Source: Candidatus Heimdallarchaeota archaeon (lineage in GTDB: Archaea; Asgardarchaeota; Heimdallarchaeia; Heimdallarchaeales; Heimdallarchaeaceae). Taken from it: a stretch of 64,000 nucleotides of DNA. Every line of letters begins with the position of its first letter. Within the stretch, counting starts at the first letter, position 1. Below are positions 7,611-16,449 of the stretch, piece after piece. Where the stretch lies: positions 1-64,000 of the forward strand of contig JAAFKI010000059.1 of NCBI GenBank assembly GCA_021399345.1, written 5' to 3'. The position numbers were made by a program, and so were the translations under genes. The notes beneath the pieces are model-generated. The model saw nothing but the letters and a program-made list of their open reading frames with translations. It was not told the DNA's origin and searched no databases.

Positions 7611-8180
7611 TTATTGCTGAGCATATAATTTTTCGTAAAACAAAACAATATTTTTTAACAAGGTCTTAAATGCTTCATCAACATTTTCACCAGTTTTGGC
7701 AGAGGTTTCGATATAAGGAACAGTAAAACCTGACCAAGCTGAAAGACTGCGAGCATATTCTTCAGATTGTTCTCGCATAATTGGATCCTTAGCCGTAGCT
7801 CGAAGATCGCTTTTATTGCCTATGAGAACTATTGGTACAACTCTATTACTATTGTTCTTTAGAAGCTCTGCTATCCAAGATGGAATATTTTCAAAACTTG
7901 AACGTCGAGAAATATCAAAAACTAATAAGCATCCAGATGTTCCGCGATAGTAAACCTCACGAACAGCTGAGAATCTCTGTTGTCCTGCGAGATCCCAAAT
8001 CTGAGCAACAAAATCTTGGTCATCTATTCTTAATCGTTTAACAGCGAAGTCAGCCCCAATTGTCATGGAGTAGCCATCTTTAAAACCCTCACCTAGATAG
8101 GTTTTTCGAAGACTTGTCTTGCCAACTGCTCCGTCTCCAAGTAGTGTGATTTTGAAGATTTTCCGTTGTCCTGCGCCCAT
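7611..8180 (-). CDS. Ras/Rab-like small GTPase
   Basis: 189 residues from ATG 8180; a TTG at 8201 would add seven residues. All five G motifs are present: GDGAVGKTS (G1), the T of MTIGADF (G2), WDLAGQQRF (G3), GNKSD (G4) and ETSAKTG (G5). The catalytic glutamine after DLAG is kept, so intrinsic hydrolysis is expected. The Rab-like FDISRRSSFENIPSWI segment is present. The C-terminus ends LYAQQ with no cysteine, so it cannot be prenylated in the eukaryotic way, as is usual for Asgard GTPases. GGGG about 9 bases before the ATG fits a ribosome binding site, and TTTAAATAG near 8222-8230 fits a TATA box. It is convergent with the Roadblock cluster, a likely functional partner. Confidence 0.93.
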   Translation of the reverse strand: MGAGQRKIFKITLLGDGAVGKTSLRKTYLGEGFKDGYSMTIGADFAVKRLRIDDQDFVAQIWDLAGQQRFSAVREVYYRGTSGCLLVFDISRRSSFENIPSWIAELLKNNSNRVVPIVLIGNKSDLRATAKDPIMREQSEEYARSLSAWSGFTVPYIETSAKTGENVDEAFKTLLKNIVLFYEKLYAQQ

Positions 8181-8510
8181 TCTATATTCCCCTTTATACA
8201 ATTAATTTATAGTCTTGGATACTATTTAAACTATTTGATATTTCTTTGCGTATATGTTTCTTGGATATATCTAACACTATTTACAGCAATTTATGGCTTA
8301 GGTAAGAAAAAGAAAAAATAGTGCTATCTTTACTATTTTGGGAGTGAAAATACATCAATTCATGAATCTACTTGAGAGAACCTTATGAGATGATTGATGC
8401 TATTTTTATTTTCTTTTTTTAAAGTGTCAATTATTTTAAGAATTATATTAGTGATTTTTAGTTTCTGTCTTTTAAAAACATATAAATTACATATCTCTTC
8501 TTCTTCTTTG

Positions 8511-9161
8511 ATGAGCACTTCATTAAAGAAGAGAACTATATTGCTTTTAGGAAAACTAGAGGAATGCTATCCTACATTCAAAGGTGGATTAACTAATTAT
8601 ACTACTCCTTATCAGCTGTTAGTTGCTACTATTCTAAGTGCGCAGAGTACAGACAAACAAGTTAATTCTGTAACTAAGGAGTTATTTTTCACTTTTCCAG
8701 ACCCCCAAGCTTTTGCAAGTGCCTCTATTATAGAAATTGAACAAGCCATTTCTAAAGTTGGATTATATAAGAACAAAGCAAAATTCATTCATGAAATGTC
8801 AAAAGAATTGATCAAAGAACATGATTCTGAAATTCCAACATCCTTGCAGGAATTAACCAAATTAACTGGTGTAGGAAGGAAAACGGCTAATGTTCTTCTA
8901 AATGATTGGTTTGAAATTCATGAGGGAATTGCTGTTGATACCCACGTAAAACGCATATCCTTCAGATTGGGTCTGACAAATAATATTGGTCCTATCAAAA
9001 TAGAAAAGGATTTGATGGAAATAATTCCACAGGAGAAATGGGGGAAAATTACTCATTTACTTATCTCACATGGCAGAGCTATCTGCAAGGCACAAAAGCC
9101 CCAATGTATCGAATGTTTTTTGCAATCTTATTGTCCTAAAAATGGTGTGGAAATTGATTAA
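8511..9161 (+). CDS. nth: Endonuclease III (DNA glycosylase/AP lyase)
   Basis: 216 residues. Removes oxidised pyrimidines and cleaves the AP site in base excision repair. Seen are the helix-hairpin-helix LTGVGRKTANVLL with its catalytic lysine, the catalytic aspartate in VDTHVKRISFR, and the C-terminal [4Fe-4S] cysteines C-x6-C-x2-C-x5-C (CKAQKPQC, CFLQSYC). I chose ATG 8511 (MSTSLKKRT). The open frame extends to 8394, but the extra residues are a hydrophobic AT-rich translation unlike the family, and an ACATATAAAT element at about 8478-8487 sits at the right distance for a TATA box before 8511. Confidence 0.94.
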   Translation: MSTSLKKRTILLLGKLEECYPTFKGGLTNYTTPYQLLVATILSAQSTDKQVNSVTKELFFTFPDPQAFASASIIEIEQAISKVGLYKNKAKFIHEMSKELIKEHDSEIPTSLQELTKLTGVGRKTANVLLNDWFEIHEGIAVDTHVKRISFRLGLTNNIGPIKIEKDLMEIIPQEKWGKITHLLISHGRAICKAQKPQCIECFLQSYCPKNGVEID

Positions 9162-9283
9162 GCGATAAAAACGAGGTTGCCTTTTGTATATTCTTTTTAA
9201 GCAAGATAAATTATTTTTTTACTGCAATAAAATTTATGTAGTAAACTAAATCTAATTAGTATAATTAAAAAAAGGCTGATAAT

Positions 9284-11581
9284 ATGTCAAGAATTGAGAT
9301 ACTACCCCCACTATTAACTCGTATAGGTTTTAATGAAATTGATATAAAAGTGTATTCTGCTACACTTGGGTTAGGAAAAGTAACCATAGGTGAATTACTA
9401 GTAGTAACAGGTTTAGATCCCCTTACCCTCATTCAATCAGTTAAGAATTTGGAAGAATTGGGTTTCTTGAAGAAAACAGCAGGAAAAACCCCTCAGTACT
9501 TTGCTATGCTCCCCTTTCTTAAAGAATACATAATTATAGAAAAAGACGCCTTATACTCCTTAGATGGGGTAATAACTGCCTTAAAAGGTGCGAAGGAAGA
9601 GTATAGAGAAAAGAAAACCAAATTTGGGGGAACTTTAGAATTAACCGGTGAAGGTTCTGTTTTTGACATTCACGTAGTTAGTGGTTTAATTAAACAAGTG
9701 GTCGAAGCGCTATTCCAACAATATGTTGAGCATAGCGAACAAACTGAAAACTCAGCTTCTGGTTTCATAACAGAAACAGAACAAGAAGTAACTGGGTATC
9801 TGACTCAAGTGATGGATCAACCCTTCCTGTTTTCAACACAGTTGGAAACTTTTGTGCAAGAACTTAATGCTTTTGTAAAACAGTTCCATCACACAGCAAA
9901 ACATAATAGTGATGTTTTAGTCCAAACAACTGAAGAAAAAATACAAAGTTCTTTTGAAAATCTAACACAGATTATTAACAATGGTTTAGATTCACATACA
10001 GAGAATCATAAGGAGTTTCTAGAAAAACTAGCTCCGGATTTGGATAATGCACTCAAAGATCTTGTTAATGATGTGACTGAAATTCAAGAATCCTTCCTCG
10101 AGAATTATAATAGCATTTGGCAAGAATCTTATAGTGCATGGAACTTAGAGTCGAAAAAAGTAGTCGAAGAACTCTCTTCTGAAGTAAACAACATTTTCTC
10201 TGACCAAATTAAACAGACTCAAGAGCTTAGAAGAAGTGTTGAACAAATCGACAGACAAACAAACTTTTTGTCTTCAAAAATTGCTGAAGCTTTAAATGGT
10301 CTAGAAGGCTCTACTATGATGAAATTGGGTAAAGGGAAGAAGCTAATTGAGGCTCCTCTCCAAGATGCAAGAGATACTGTTCGAAACTTAGCTAATGATC
10401 TGAATGAGAGTGGTTTGCAATTGATAGATCAACATGTTTTATCCTTAAATGAAGTTAGGGAAGCGTTGCGTTCCAAATTGGACCACTTTCAGATAACAGG
10501 AGAAACAACCATTCGAACAAAGAAGAATGAACTAACTGATACAACCATAGATAAGATAGATTTGCTACCCAAGAATCTCTTGGAAACGCTCCAAAATCAA
10601 ACAGAAGTGTATGCCACTTCTTCATATGATTCTTGTTCAGAAGTGACAGAAAAATTAAAACAAAACACCGTGGATCAGCTAACTACTACTAAAGATCAAG
10701 TTCTAAAAGATTTTCAGTCTCATGATAACGAAAAAACTCAGATTATTAATAAAATTCAAAATGATACTATCAAAGAATTAAGCAAATCAAAACAAGATTC
10801 AGAGAAAATGGCACTTGAGTTAAAAGAAAAATTACAAGATTCTTTAAATCAATTTCAACAGAAATCAGAAGATAAACGAAACCAATTAGCTATGCAACTA
10901 ACTGAATTAAAACAGCATCTTAAGGATTATAAGGATGAACAAAAGGAACAAATTATAGAACAGATTTCAGAAGGCGAAGAAATCCAAGTCAACACTCTAG
11001 TATCTCAAGTTGCGGCTGTAATAAAGGATGTTGATGAAATTTTAGATTCTCAAATGGATTCTCTTTTGGAAAAAGCAATGACTTTCTATCAAGTTGTTAA
11101 TACAAGAGAAGATGAACTAAGGCAAGTTGATGGTGCTGCGTCATCATATTCATTTGATGGACAACATGATACATCTATTATTGTAGGCGAAGAAGCTATC
11201 AAAGCCAGTATTACAGACATCGCAATGAGGTCCAATTATGAACTCCTTCTTGTTACACCAGATGTTGATGAAGATCTTCTAAAAGAAATGATGCAATACA
11301 CCAAAGCTCAGCGAGTAACACTAGTTTCATATTTTGACAAAAGACATCAGTCTATCCTTAGACCGCTTTCAGAAAGGTTTACAGGATTGAAACTGAAACA
11401 CTATGATAAGAAGGATGTTTACTGTGGGATTTTAGATGGTAATAATGAAGCTGTATTCGCTTTCTTAACTGCTGATTCAATACCTATAGCTGTGAGAACT
11501 TCAAATGAGTTACTTCTAGGTCTCTTTAAATCAGCAATTAATAGGGATGTCTTATTCCATTCAAGTGATGTAGAGGTATAA
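9284..11581 (+). CDS. TrmB-like winged helix / long coiled coil / C-terminal effector-like domain protein
   Basis: 765 residues in three parts. Residues 1-85 are a TrmB-type winged helix (IGFNEIDIKVYSATLGLGKVTIGELL...SVKNLEELGFLKK). Residues about 95-625 are almost entirely Glu/Lys/Gln/Ser-rich helix with heptad character and few glycines, a long coiled coil. Residues about 635-765 form a compact alpha/beta domain beginning SIIVGEEAIKASITDIAMRS and including ELLLVTPDVDED, VTLVSYF and GILDGNNEAVFAF, resembling the PLD-like C-terminal domain of TrmB sensors. A second protein of the same design is encoded at 58094-60337. A weak AGG-type ribosome site (AAGGCTGATAATATG) precedes the ATG. Possibly a nucleoid or ligand-sensing structural regulator; function unknown. 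Confidence 0.75.
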   Translation: MSRIEILPPLLTRIGFNEIDIKVYSATLGLGKVTIGELLVVTGLDPLTLIQSVKNLEELGFLKKTAGKTPQYFAMLPFLKEYIIIEKDALYSLDGVITALKGAKEEYREKKTKFGGTLELTGEGSVFDIHVVSGLIKQVVEALFQQYVEHSEQTENSASGFITETEQEVTGYLTQVMDQPFLFSTQLETFVQELNAFVKQFHHTAKHNSDVLVQTTEEKIQSSFENLTQIINNGLDSHTENHKEFLEKLAPDLDNALKDLVNDVTEIQESFLENYNSIWQESYSAWNLESKKVVEELSSEVNNIFSDQIKQTQELRRSVEQIDRQTNFLSSKIAEALNGLEGSTMMKLGKGKKLIEAPLQDARDTVRNLANDLNESGLQLIDQHVLSLNEVREALRSKLDHFQITGETTIRTKKNELTDTTIDKIDLLPKNLLETLQNQTEVYATSSYDSCSEVTEKLKQNTVDQLTTTKDQVLKDFQSHDNEKTQIINKIQNDTIKELSKSKQDSEKMALELKEKLQDSLNQFQQKSEDKRNQLAMQLTELKQHLKDYKDEQKEQIIEQISEGEEIQVNTLVSQVAAVIKDVDEILDSQMDSLLEKAMTFYQVVNTREDELRQVDGAASSYSFDGQHDTSIIVGEEAIKASITDIAMRSNYELLLVTPDVDEDLLKEMMQYTKAQRVTLVSYFDKRHQSILRPLSERFTGLKLKHYDKKDVYCGILDGNNEAVFAFLTADSIPIAVRTSNELLLGLFKSAINRDVLFHSSDVEV

Positions 11582-11643
11582 AATCCTCTTCTACTTTATT
11601 AAAAATAAATATGATTAAAGCAATTAGATGAATCATTCTTGCT

Positions 11644-11898
11644 TTAATCAACATAAAATTTACATGATCTCATATCAAGTAAGTGAGGGAGTTTTTGAAT
11701 TAAACCAGCTCTGACTAACAATTTTAATCCATGACGAACAGTTCTTGGTGCTAAACTGCATAAATCGACTATTTCACAACTAGTAATAGGCCCTTTGCCA
11801 ATCACTATCTTATAAATTGTAACAGCACTAGGAGGTAAACCTGTTAGAAGATTTTGACTTAAATTTGGATTTTCAAGAGCTACAGCCACATTAACCAT
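11644..11898 (-). CDS. Small winged-helix DNA-binding protein
   Basis: 84 residues, essentially one winged helix: LLTGLPPSAVTIYKIVIGKG, then ITSCEIVDLCSLAPRTVRHGLKLLVRAGLI as the HTH, and LDMRSCKFYVD as the wing strand. It resembles stand-alone MarR/TrmB-type regulators without a ligand domain. It is monocistronic and convergent with the large coiled-coil protein. A strong inverted repeat 60 bases upstream (11960-11995) could be its operator or leader. Confidence 0.75.
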   Translation of the reverse strand: MVNVAVALENPNLSQNLLTGLPPSAVTIYKIVIGKGPITSCEIVDLCSLAPRTVRHGLKLLVRAGLIQKLPHLLDMRSCKFYVD

Positions 11899-11959
11899 TT
11901 CCTTGCTTGGTTAATCAATACTCGACAAGTTTCCTTTTTAAAGTTATTCAAAATGAATT

Positions 11960-11995
11960 CGGCAAAATTCAACTGATTTGTTGAATTAAAAGCCG
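11960..11995. repeat. Strong inverted repeat upstream of the winged-helix gene
   Basis: AATTCAAC (66-73 of the 11900s) pairs perfectly with GTTGAATT (11980-11987) around TGATTT. Outside a small internal loop, CGGC (11960-11963) pairs with GCCG (11992-11995), giving twelve base pairs in all. Its place 62 bases upstream of a small DNA-binding protein suggests an operator or a structured 5' leader. Confidence 0.5.
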
Positions 11996-12410
11996 TTTCC
12001 ACATTTTTTTAACTCCACAAAGAAAAACTACAAAAAAACAAAAGGCATAAACTACAAGTTTAATTAATTGCACTAATGCTTTTAAACTCCAAAACAATTC
12101 ATTTTCAGACCTTTTATGTTTTTTTGATTTTTTATCTAATGTTTTTCATAAACAAAGGAAGTTTTTGGTACATATTATTCTTCTCTGCATAAAAAAAGTT
12201 CAATATCTATCAAAACTTATGAATTTAGGTCTTTTGGGCGTTTTCCATAAATAAGTAACACAATAATGATAGTTAGCTTTTAAAATACAAATTTTATGAG
12301 TGTTTATTTTTTTGCCACAATTAGAAATTAGGATATAATGAAAACTTGAGGAGAGAAATTGAATTTGAGATATAAATTAAAAAAAGAAACGATTGATTCT
12401 TCAACTAAGT
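11996..12410. other. AT-rich intergenic region without recognisable gene
   Basis: About 415 bases with very high A+T, many homopolymer runs and no open frame above about 15 codons that looks coding. It holds the upstream sequences of the winged-helix gene (minus strand) and lies beyond the stop of endonuclease V. I see no tRNA, no C/D or H/ACA pattern and no repeat array in it. Confidence 0.5.
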
Positions 12411-13067
12411 TCAATGTTCTTTTCTAAATTCTGTAGCTAAGTTATGTGCTTTATGTAGTGGTTCTGGTAATTTGAAACGACTTTTGAAAAGATTCTGAAT
12501 AAATGTAAATGAGGATTTTACTGAAACCAAATTTCCTGGTGATATGAAAACTGGATTCCAATTTGTATTTGGCTGATATTTATATCCTACAACTTTCTCA
12601 TTTAAGAAAACTTGTTCTAAATACTTGACTTCAGATGATCTATATTCAAAGAATTTCAATGGTTTCTTCGCAACACCGATTGAAGGGATGTTTGCTAATA
12701 CACCAAAAACTGTTGCTGAGCCTGCGTTTTTTGGATGCGCAATGCCATGCCCATCAATTAATACTAAATCCGGTTTGATTGAAATCTTTGATAGTAGGGA
12801 AATAAAGGAAGGAACTTCACGTAAAAATAAGAAGGTTGGGATGTATGGAAATTGAATTTTGCTTACAATAACCTTTTCCTCCACGACTTCTTCAGTTGCA
12901 TTGTCAATAGTAATACCAGCTGTAAAAGCCATGTCTTGTTTATAGGATATATCAAAAGCTCCTATCGTTTTGATTTCAGATAACTTATCTTCCAAAATAA
13001 CTTCACTTGCTATTTCTTTTTGAAAATCCTTAGCTTCTTGAATTGTTTGAGGAAAGTGTGAGTTCAT
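12411..13067 (-). CDS. nfi: Endonuclease V (deoxyinosine repair)
   Basis: 218 residues from ATG 13067. Endonuclease V nicks DNA (or RNA) one base 3' to inosine. Diagnostic motifs are GAFDISYKQD with the first catalytic Asp, PYIPTFLFLREVP (the conserved PYxPG-like substrate loop and catalytic Glu), LVLIDGHGIAHP with the third metal ligand, and SIGVAKKPL. The upstream radical SAM gene ends at 13069, so the ATG follows its stop directly. A TTG at 13091 would add eight residues inside that gene. The two are probably co-transcribed. Confidence 0.93.
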   Translation of the reverse strand: MNSHFPQTIQEAKDFQKEIASEVILEDKLSEIKTIGAFDISYKQDMAFTAGITIDNATEEVVEEKVIVSKIQFPYIPTFLFLREVPSFISLLSKISIKPDLVLIDGHGIAHPKNAGSATVFGVLANIPSIGVAKKPLKFFEYRSSEVKYLEQVFLNEKVVGYKYQPNTNWNPVFISPGNLVSVKSSFTFIQNLFKSRFKLPEPLHKAHNLATEFRKEH

Positions 13068-13068
13068 C

Positions 13069-14682
13069 TCATTTGCAGTCCATAATCTCAAGATATTTCT
13101 TATATGAGGAAATAAGTGTTTTCTTATCTAAAGTGTGTGTAATGTGTTCCCAAGGAAGGGATTCATCTATATTGTATTTCCATTCAGCTTCTTTATCTAG
13201 AGTGCTGTCAAATTCTCTTAAAGCTATTTTCCAGCTACCTACTGTATTTCTTCCTTTTGCAATTTGATAAATAACAGGATAATACTCGTGATTTTGTAAG
13301 GACAAGACCCTTTGAATTATTGACCATTCAGGCGCATAAAGAGATAAATCGATATTTTTGATTTGGTATAAATTACTTTTGTACCACTTTTGTTCTTTTT
13401 TAGATTCCTTAACACCTATCATGGAGGTATACTGAAAAGGAGTGTGCGCCTTTGTAATAAACTGATTCATAGAAATTCCTATTCGGCCTGTAGGGAAATA
13501 TCTTTCTCTAATTGTACTCACAAAATCCTTTGTTACAACTTTTATTTCCTCTCCTTCACAAGGAAACCCATAAATCATGTATAATTTTAATTTCCTGAAA
13601 CCTGCATCCCAAGCTAGCTTAAGAGCTGAAAAAATGGTTTCGTCATCCATTCTTTTATTTAAAGCTAATCTGAGTTTTTCATCTCCTGTTTCAGGAGCAA
13701 GAGATATAGTTCGTTGTTTTCCTTTTTTGAGTGCCTTTAGTAATTTTTCAGTGAGATAATCTGCTCTAAATGATGAACATGATACTTCGTACCCCTTAGC
13801 TACTATATATTCTATTAAATCATCAAGAGTGCCGGATTGAGCAATTGCACTTCCGTAAAGAACAATTTTATCAAAATCGTTTACTTCACTTGCTTGGTCA
13901 ATTATGTCAATAAGACTGTCCAAACTTCTAGATGTTCTAGGAAATCTACAATGGCCCACATAACAGAATTTACATCTTTCAGAACATCCTCTATCTGTTT
14001 CTAGATAGTATGCTTTACCAAAAATTGGTTCATTCTTAGTGCCTTTAACACCCTCAGGTATAATCTGTTTAATTGGGAAGAACGAATTAGAAATGTCTTT
14101 CAGCTTAACACTTCTTACATTATCTCCTATCCAATCCCCTTTTTCTGAAAAATGATGAGCATAAGCTATGATTCCTGGAACCGAAGCTAATGCTTCTATT
14201 CTTTCTTTTTTACTACTATTCATTAAAGATGATATGAATGCCTTACTAACCGGTTCTATATCTCCTAAGAAAAAAATATCTCCCACAAATAAGACTGGAA
14301 AAGGATTTGCTGTGACTGATGGTCCTCCAAGAATAATGAGTGGATCTGCTTCTTTTCTTTGCCTAACATCTGGGTTTATTCCTCCTCTTATCAACAGCTC
14401 AATTGCTTGGATATAATCCTGCTCAAATTGACACGAGATCGCTAGAATATCGAAATCCGCTAGTTTTTTTTGGCTTTCCAGAGAATAAGGGGCTATTTTA
14501 TAATCAAGGGGTTTGAAAATTCGTTCACAGATTATCTCATCTCTTTCGTTAAATAGAAAATATAGTAACTGAACGCCCAAACTTGTCATAGCTACTCGGT
14601 AAGTGTTTGGATAAATTAAACCGATTTTGACTTTCTCATGGGTCCAATTTTTCTTTATTGCATTCAGTTCTTTAATCTGCAT
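13069..14682 (-). CDS. B12-binding-domain radical SAM protein
   Basis: 537 residues. The N-terminal third has the layout of a cobalamin-binding Rossmann domain (KIGLIYPNTYRVAMTSLGVQ, DILAISCQFEQDY, IILGGPSVTANP). The radical SAM core follows with the cluster motif CSERCKFC (C-x3-C-x2-C), YLETDRGC before it, and the SAM-contacting ISLAPETGDE and YMIYGFPCEGE later. Many archaea have such enzymes, used for methylation or tRNA modification, but the reaction cannot be read from sequence. Its start overlaps the end of the nucleotidyltransferase gene by 11 bases and its end meets endonuclease V, so these three form a unit. Confidence 0.85.
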   Translation of the reverse strand: MQIKELNAIKKNWTHEKVKIGLIYPNTYRVAMTSLGVQLLYFLFNERDEIICERIFKPLDYKIAPYSLESQKKLADFDILAISCQFEQDYIQAIELLIRGGINPDVRQRKEADPLIILGGPSVTANPFPVLFVGDIFFLGDIEPVSKAFISSLMNSSKKERIEALASVPGIIAYAHHFSEKGDWIGDNVRSVKLKDISNSFFPIKQIIPEGVKGTKNEPIFGKAYYLETDRGCSERCKFCYVGHCRFPRTSRSLDSLIDIIDQASEVNDFDKIVLYGSAIAQSGTLDDLIEYIVAKGYEVSCSSFRADYLTEKLLKALKKGKQRTISLAPETGDEKLRLALNKRMDDETIFSALKLAWDAGFRKLKLYMIYGFPCEGEEIKVVTKDFVSTIRERYFPTGRIGISMNQFITKAHTPFQYTSMIGVKESKKEQKWYKSNLYQIKNIDLSLYAPEWSIIQRVLSLQNHEYYPVIYQIAKGRNTVGSWKIALREFDSTLDKEAEWKYNIDESLPWEHITHTLDKKTLISSYKKYLEIMDCK

Positions 14683-15973
14683 CTTTTTTTTTCCTTTTTA
14701 CAGTATAGTTTTGAGTACTAAAATAAATAGAATCTGAGGGAACATCCTCTTTTACTATTGTTCCTGCCCCAATCCATGAGTTGCTCCCAATTTTTACCCC
14801 CGGCATTAGTAAAGCTCCAATGCCTATTTCCACACCCTTGCCTATTATTACGCCCAATTTCCTCCGTCCACTATCCTCTTTCTTTCCTTTTACAGTTACT
14901 GGAATGGATTTTTTATCTATGCGTAAATTTGCTGTAAGTGTTCCTGCTGCTATATTGCAATTATCATCGATAATTGAATCACCTATGTATGAAAGATGAG
15001 CTGCGTGAGTGTTATTGCCAATTATTGAATTCTTAACTTCACAACCATTACCAACTCTTGAATTCTTACCAAAGAAAGAAAATTTTCGAATGTAACAATT
15101 TGGACCAATATCTGCGTTTTCATCAAAGAAAGCAGGTCCTTCGATATAAGTTCCACTTCTTAGAATAGCTCCTTTTTTGAGAATAATATTGCCTTTGATT
15201 TGCACGTTTTCTTCGATTGTCCCTTCACGTAAATCATTGATTTTTGATAAAAGAGATTCATTTGCTTCTAGCAGAGACCAAGGACGACCTAAGTCAAACC
15301 AATAATCATCCTCATTAAGTTTCACTAAACTAGCTGGAATCTTTTTATTAGAAAGTAAGAAGTTTACAGCATCTGTAATCTCGTATTCTCCTCTAGAAGA
15401 AATCTCATTGTTTTTGTGTTGATTTTCAAGTATTTTGAATATATCTTTGTTTAAAGAATACAAACCAATATTTGCATATCCCTCTGGAACATCCTCTTTT
15501 GTTGGTTTTTCAATAATCTTGATAGGTTTTTCTTTTTCATCTACTATAATAATTCCAAAATTCTCTGTTTCTTTAGTGTGCTTCCCACCTAATGAGACAA
15601 AACCATTCCTTGCAGCGTCTACTGTCTGTTCCAGAAGGGATTCAGAATATATACAATCACCATTAACACCAATGAAAAAATCCTCTTTAATTTCGTTTTT
15701 AGCCAAAAGAAATGCATTCCCTGTCCCCTTTATCTCTTCTTGATGAATAAAAGTAAATTCTATATTCGGAAACTCCTTTGCTAAATAATCCTTAATCTTT
15801 TTTTCCATAAAGTGAGTGACAATTACAAATGAATTGATTCCAAATTTAAGAAACCCATTAATTGATTTTTTTAAAATTGGTTCTCCTAAAACCTTCAACA
15901 ATGGTTTTGGATTTGAATCGGTCAAAGGTTTTAATCTAATGCCTTCACCTGCTGCTAATATAACAACCTTCAT
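14672..15973 (-). CDS. Bifunctional sugar-1-phosphate nucleotidyltransferase / acetyltransferase (GlmU-like)
   Basis: 433 residues. The N-terminal nucleotidyltransferase begins VVILAAGEGIRLKPLTDSNPK, the pyrophosphorylase signature, with GVNGDCIYS at the metal site and EKPTKEDVP downstream. The second half is a left-handed beta helix of hexapeptide repeats (NVQIKGNIILKKGAIL, ANIGPNCYIR-type units and a final GIGALLMPGVKIGSNSWIGAG), as in archaeal ST0452-type enzymes that make UDP-GlcNAc or dTDP-glucose. The exact sugar is not decidable. It could feed the N-glycan pathway that includes the Alg7-like enzyme at 42902-43963. Confidence 0.9.
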   Translation of the reverse strand: MKVVILAAGEGIRLKPLTDSNPKPLLKVLGEPILKKSINGFLKFGINSFVIVTHFMEKKIKDYLAKEFPNIEFTFIHQEEIKGTGNAFLLAKNEIKEDFFIGVNGDCIYSESLLEQTVDAARNGFVSLGGKHTKETENFGIIIVDEKEKPIKIIEKPTKEDVPEGYANIGLYSLNKDIFKILENQHKNNEISSRGEYEITDAVNFLLSNKKIPASLVKLNEDDYWFDLGRPWSLLEANESLLSKINDLREGTIEENVQIKGNIILKKGAILRSGTYIEGPAFFDENADIGPNCYIRKFSFFGKNSRVGNGCEVKNSIIGNNTHAAHLSYIGDSIIDDNCNIAAGTLTANLRIDKKSIPVTVKGKKEDSGRRKLGVIIGKGVEIGIGALLMPGVKIGSNSWIGAGTIVKEDVPSDSIYFSTQNYTVKRKKKDAD

Positions 15974-16000
15974 CCTTTATTGTCACCTTTAGTGAAGTAA

Positions 16001-16333
16001 TTAAACTTCGAAAACGTCTCCTTCTGCTTCTTCAGGAGTTGCTGCTCTTGGAGCTCGCAAATTGTTAATACTTTGAATAAGATCAAAAGCTTTAGGATTG
16101 GAAAAAATTTCTTTAAATGCTTCCCATTGTTCAAGTGATGTAACAAATAATCCTTTACGCTTGAGTTGTGTTCCATCTTCTCTGACAGGAATAATTTCTA
16201 AACCAAAGTTAGTATCATCACCTTTTGTAGGTAGTTTAACAATGGTTACTCCTGAGACACTTGTCTTCTTTTTATCCCAGTCTTTCATTTCTTTACTAAA
16301 TTCTTTCAGTCTATCTGTTAGATCTGTTGTCAT
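16001..16333 (-). CDS. Conserved-looking hypothetical protein
   Basis: 110 residues from ATG 16333; a GTG at 16342 is an alternative. It begins MTTDLTDRLKEFSKEMK (helix), then strands with GVTIVKLPTKGD and FGLEIIPVRED, a LFVTSLEQWEAFKEIF helix, and an acidic C-terminus ending GDVFEV. No metal, membrane or nucleotide motif is visible. A TTTAAAAATTAAAT element on this strand (16359-16372) gives a leaderless start at or near the ATG. The nucleotidyltransferase gene follows after 27 bases and is probably co-transcribed. Family not recognised. Confidence 0.7.
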   Translation of the reverse strand: MTTDLTDRLKEFSKEMKDWDKKKTSVSGVTIVKLPTKGDDTNFGLEIIPVREDGTQLKRKGLFVTSLEQWEAFKEIFSNPKAFDLIQSINNLRAPRAATPEEAEGDVFEV

Positions 16334-16358
16334 AATATTCACTGTGGGTAAACAGATA

Positions 16359-16372
16359 ATTTAATTTTTAAA
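16359..16372 (-). promoter_or_regulatory. Probable TATA box of the 16.3 kb minus-strand unit
   Basis: Read on the minus strand it is TTTAAAAATTAAAT, centred about 33 bases before ATG 16333. This is the spacing expected for an archaeal leaderless or short-leader transcript. Confidence 0.45.
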
Positions 16373-16449
16373 CCCTCCTCTCTTTGAGGTTAGGAAAGCT
16401 ACATACGAATGAATCAGTTTAAGAATTCCTTTGAAAGAAGAAAATTAAG

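Noticed and set aside
8394-8510. Hydrophobic N-terminal extension (possible signal) of endonuclease III
   Set aside because: It is an AT-rich read-through upstream of the promoter-like ATATAAAT; a secreted DNA glycosylase makes no sense.
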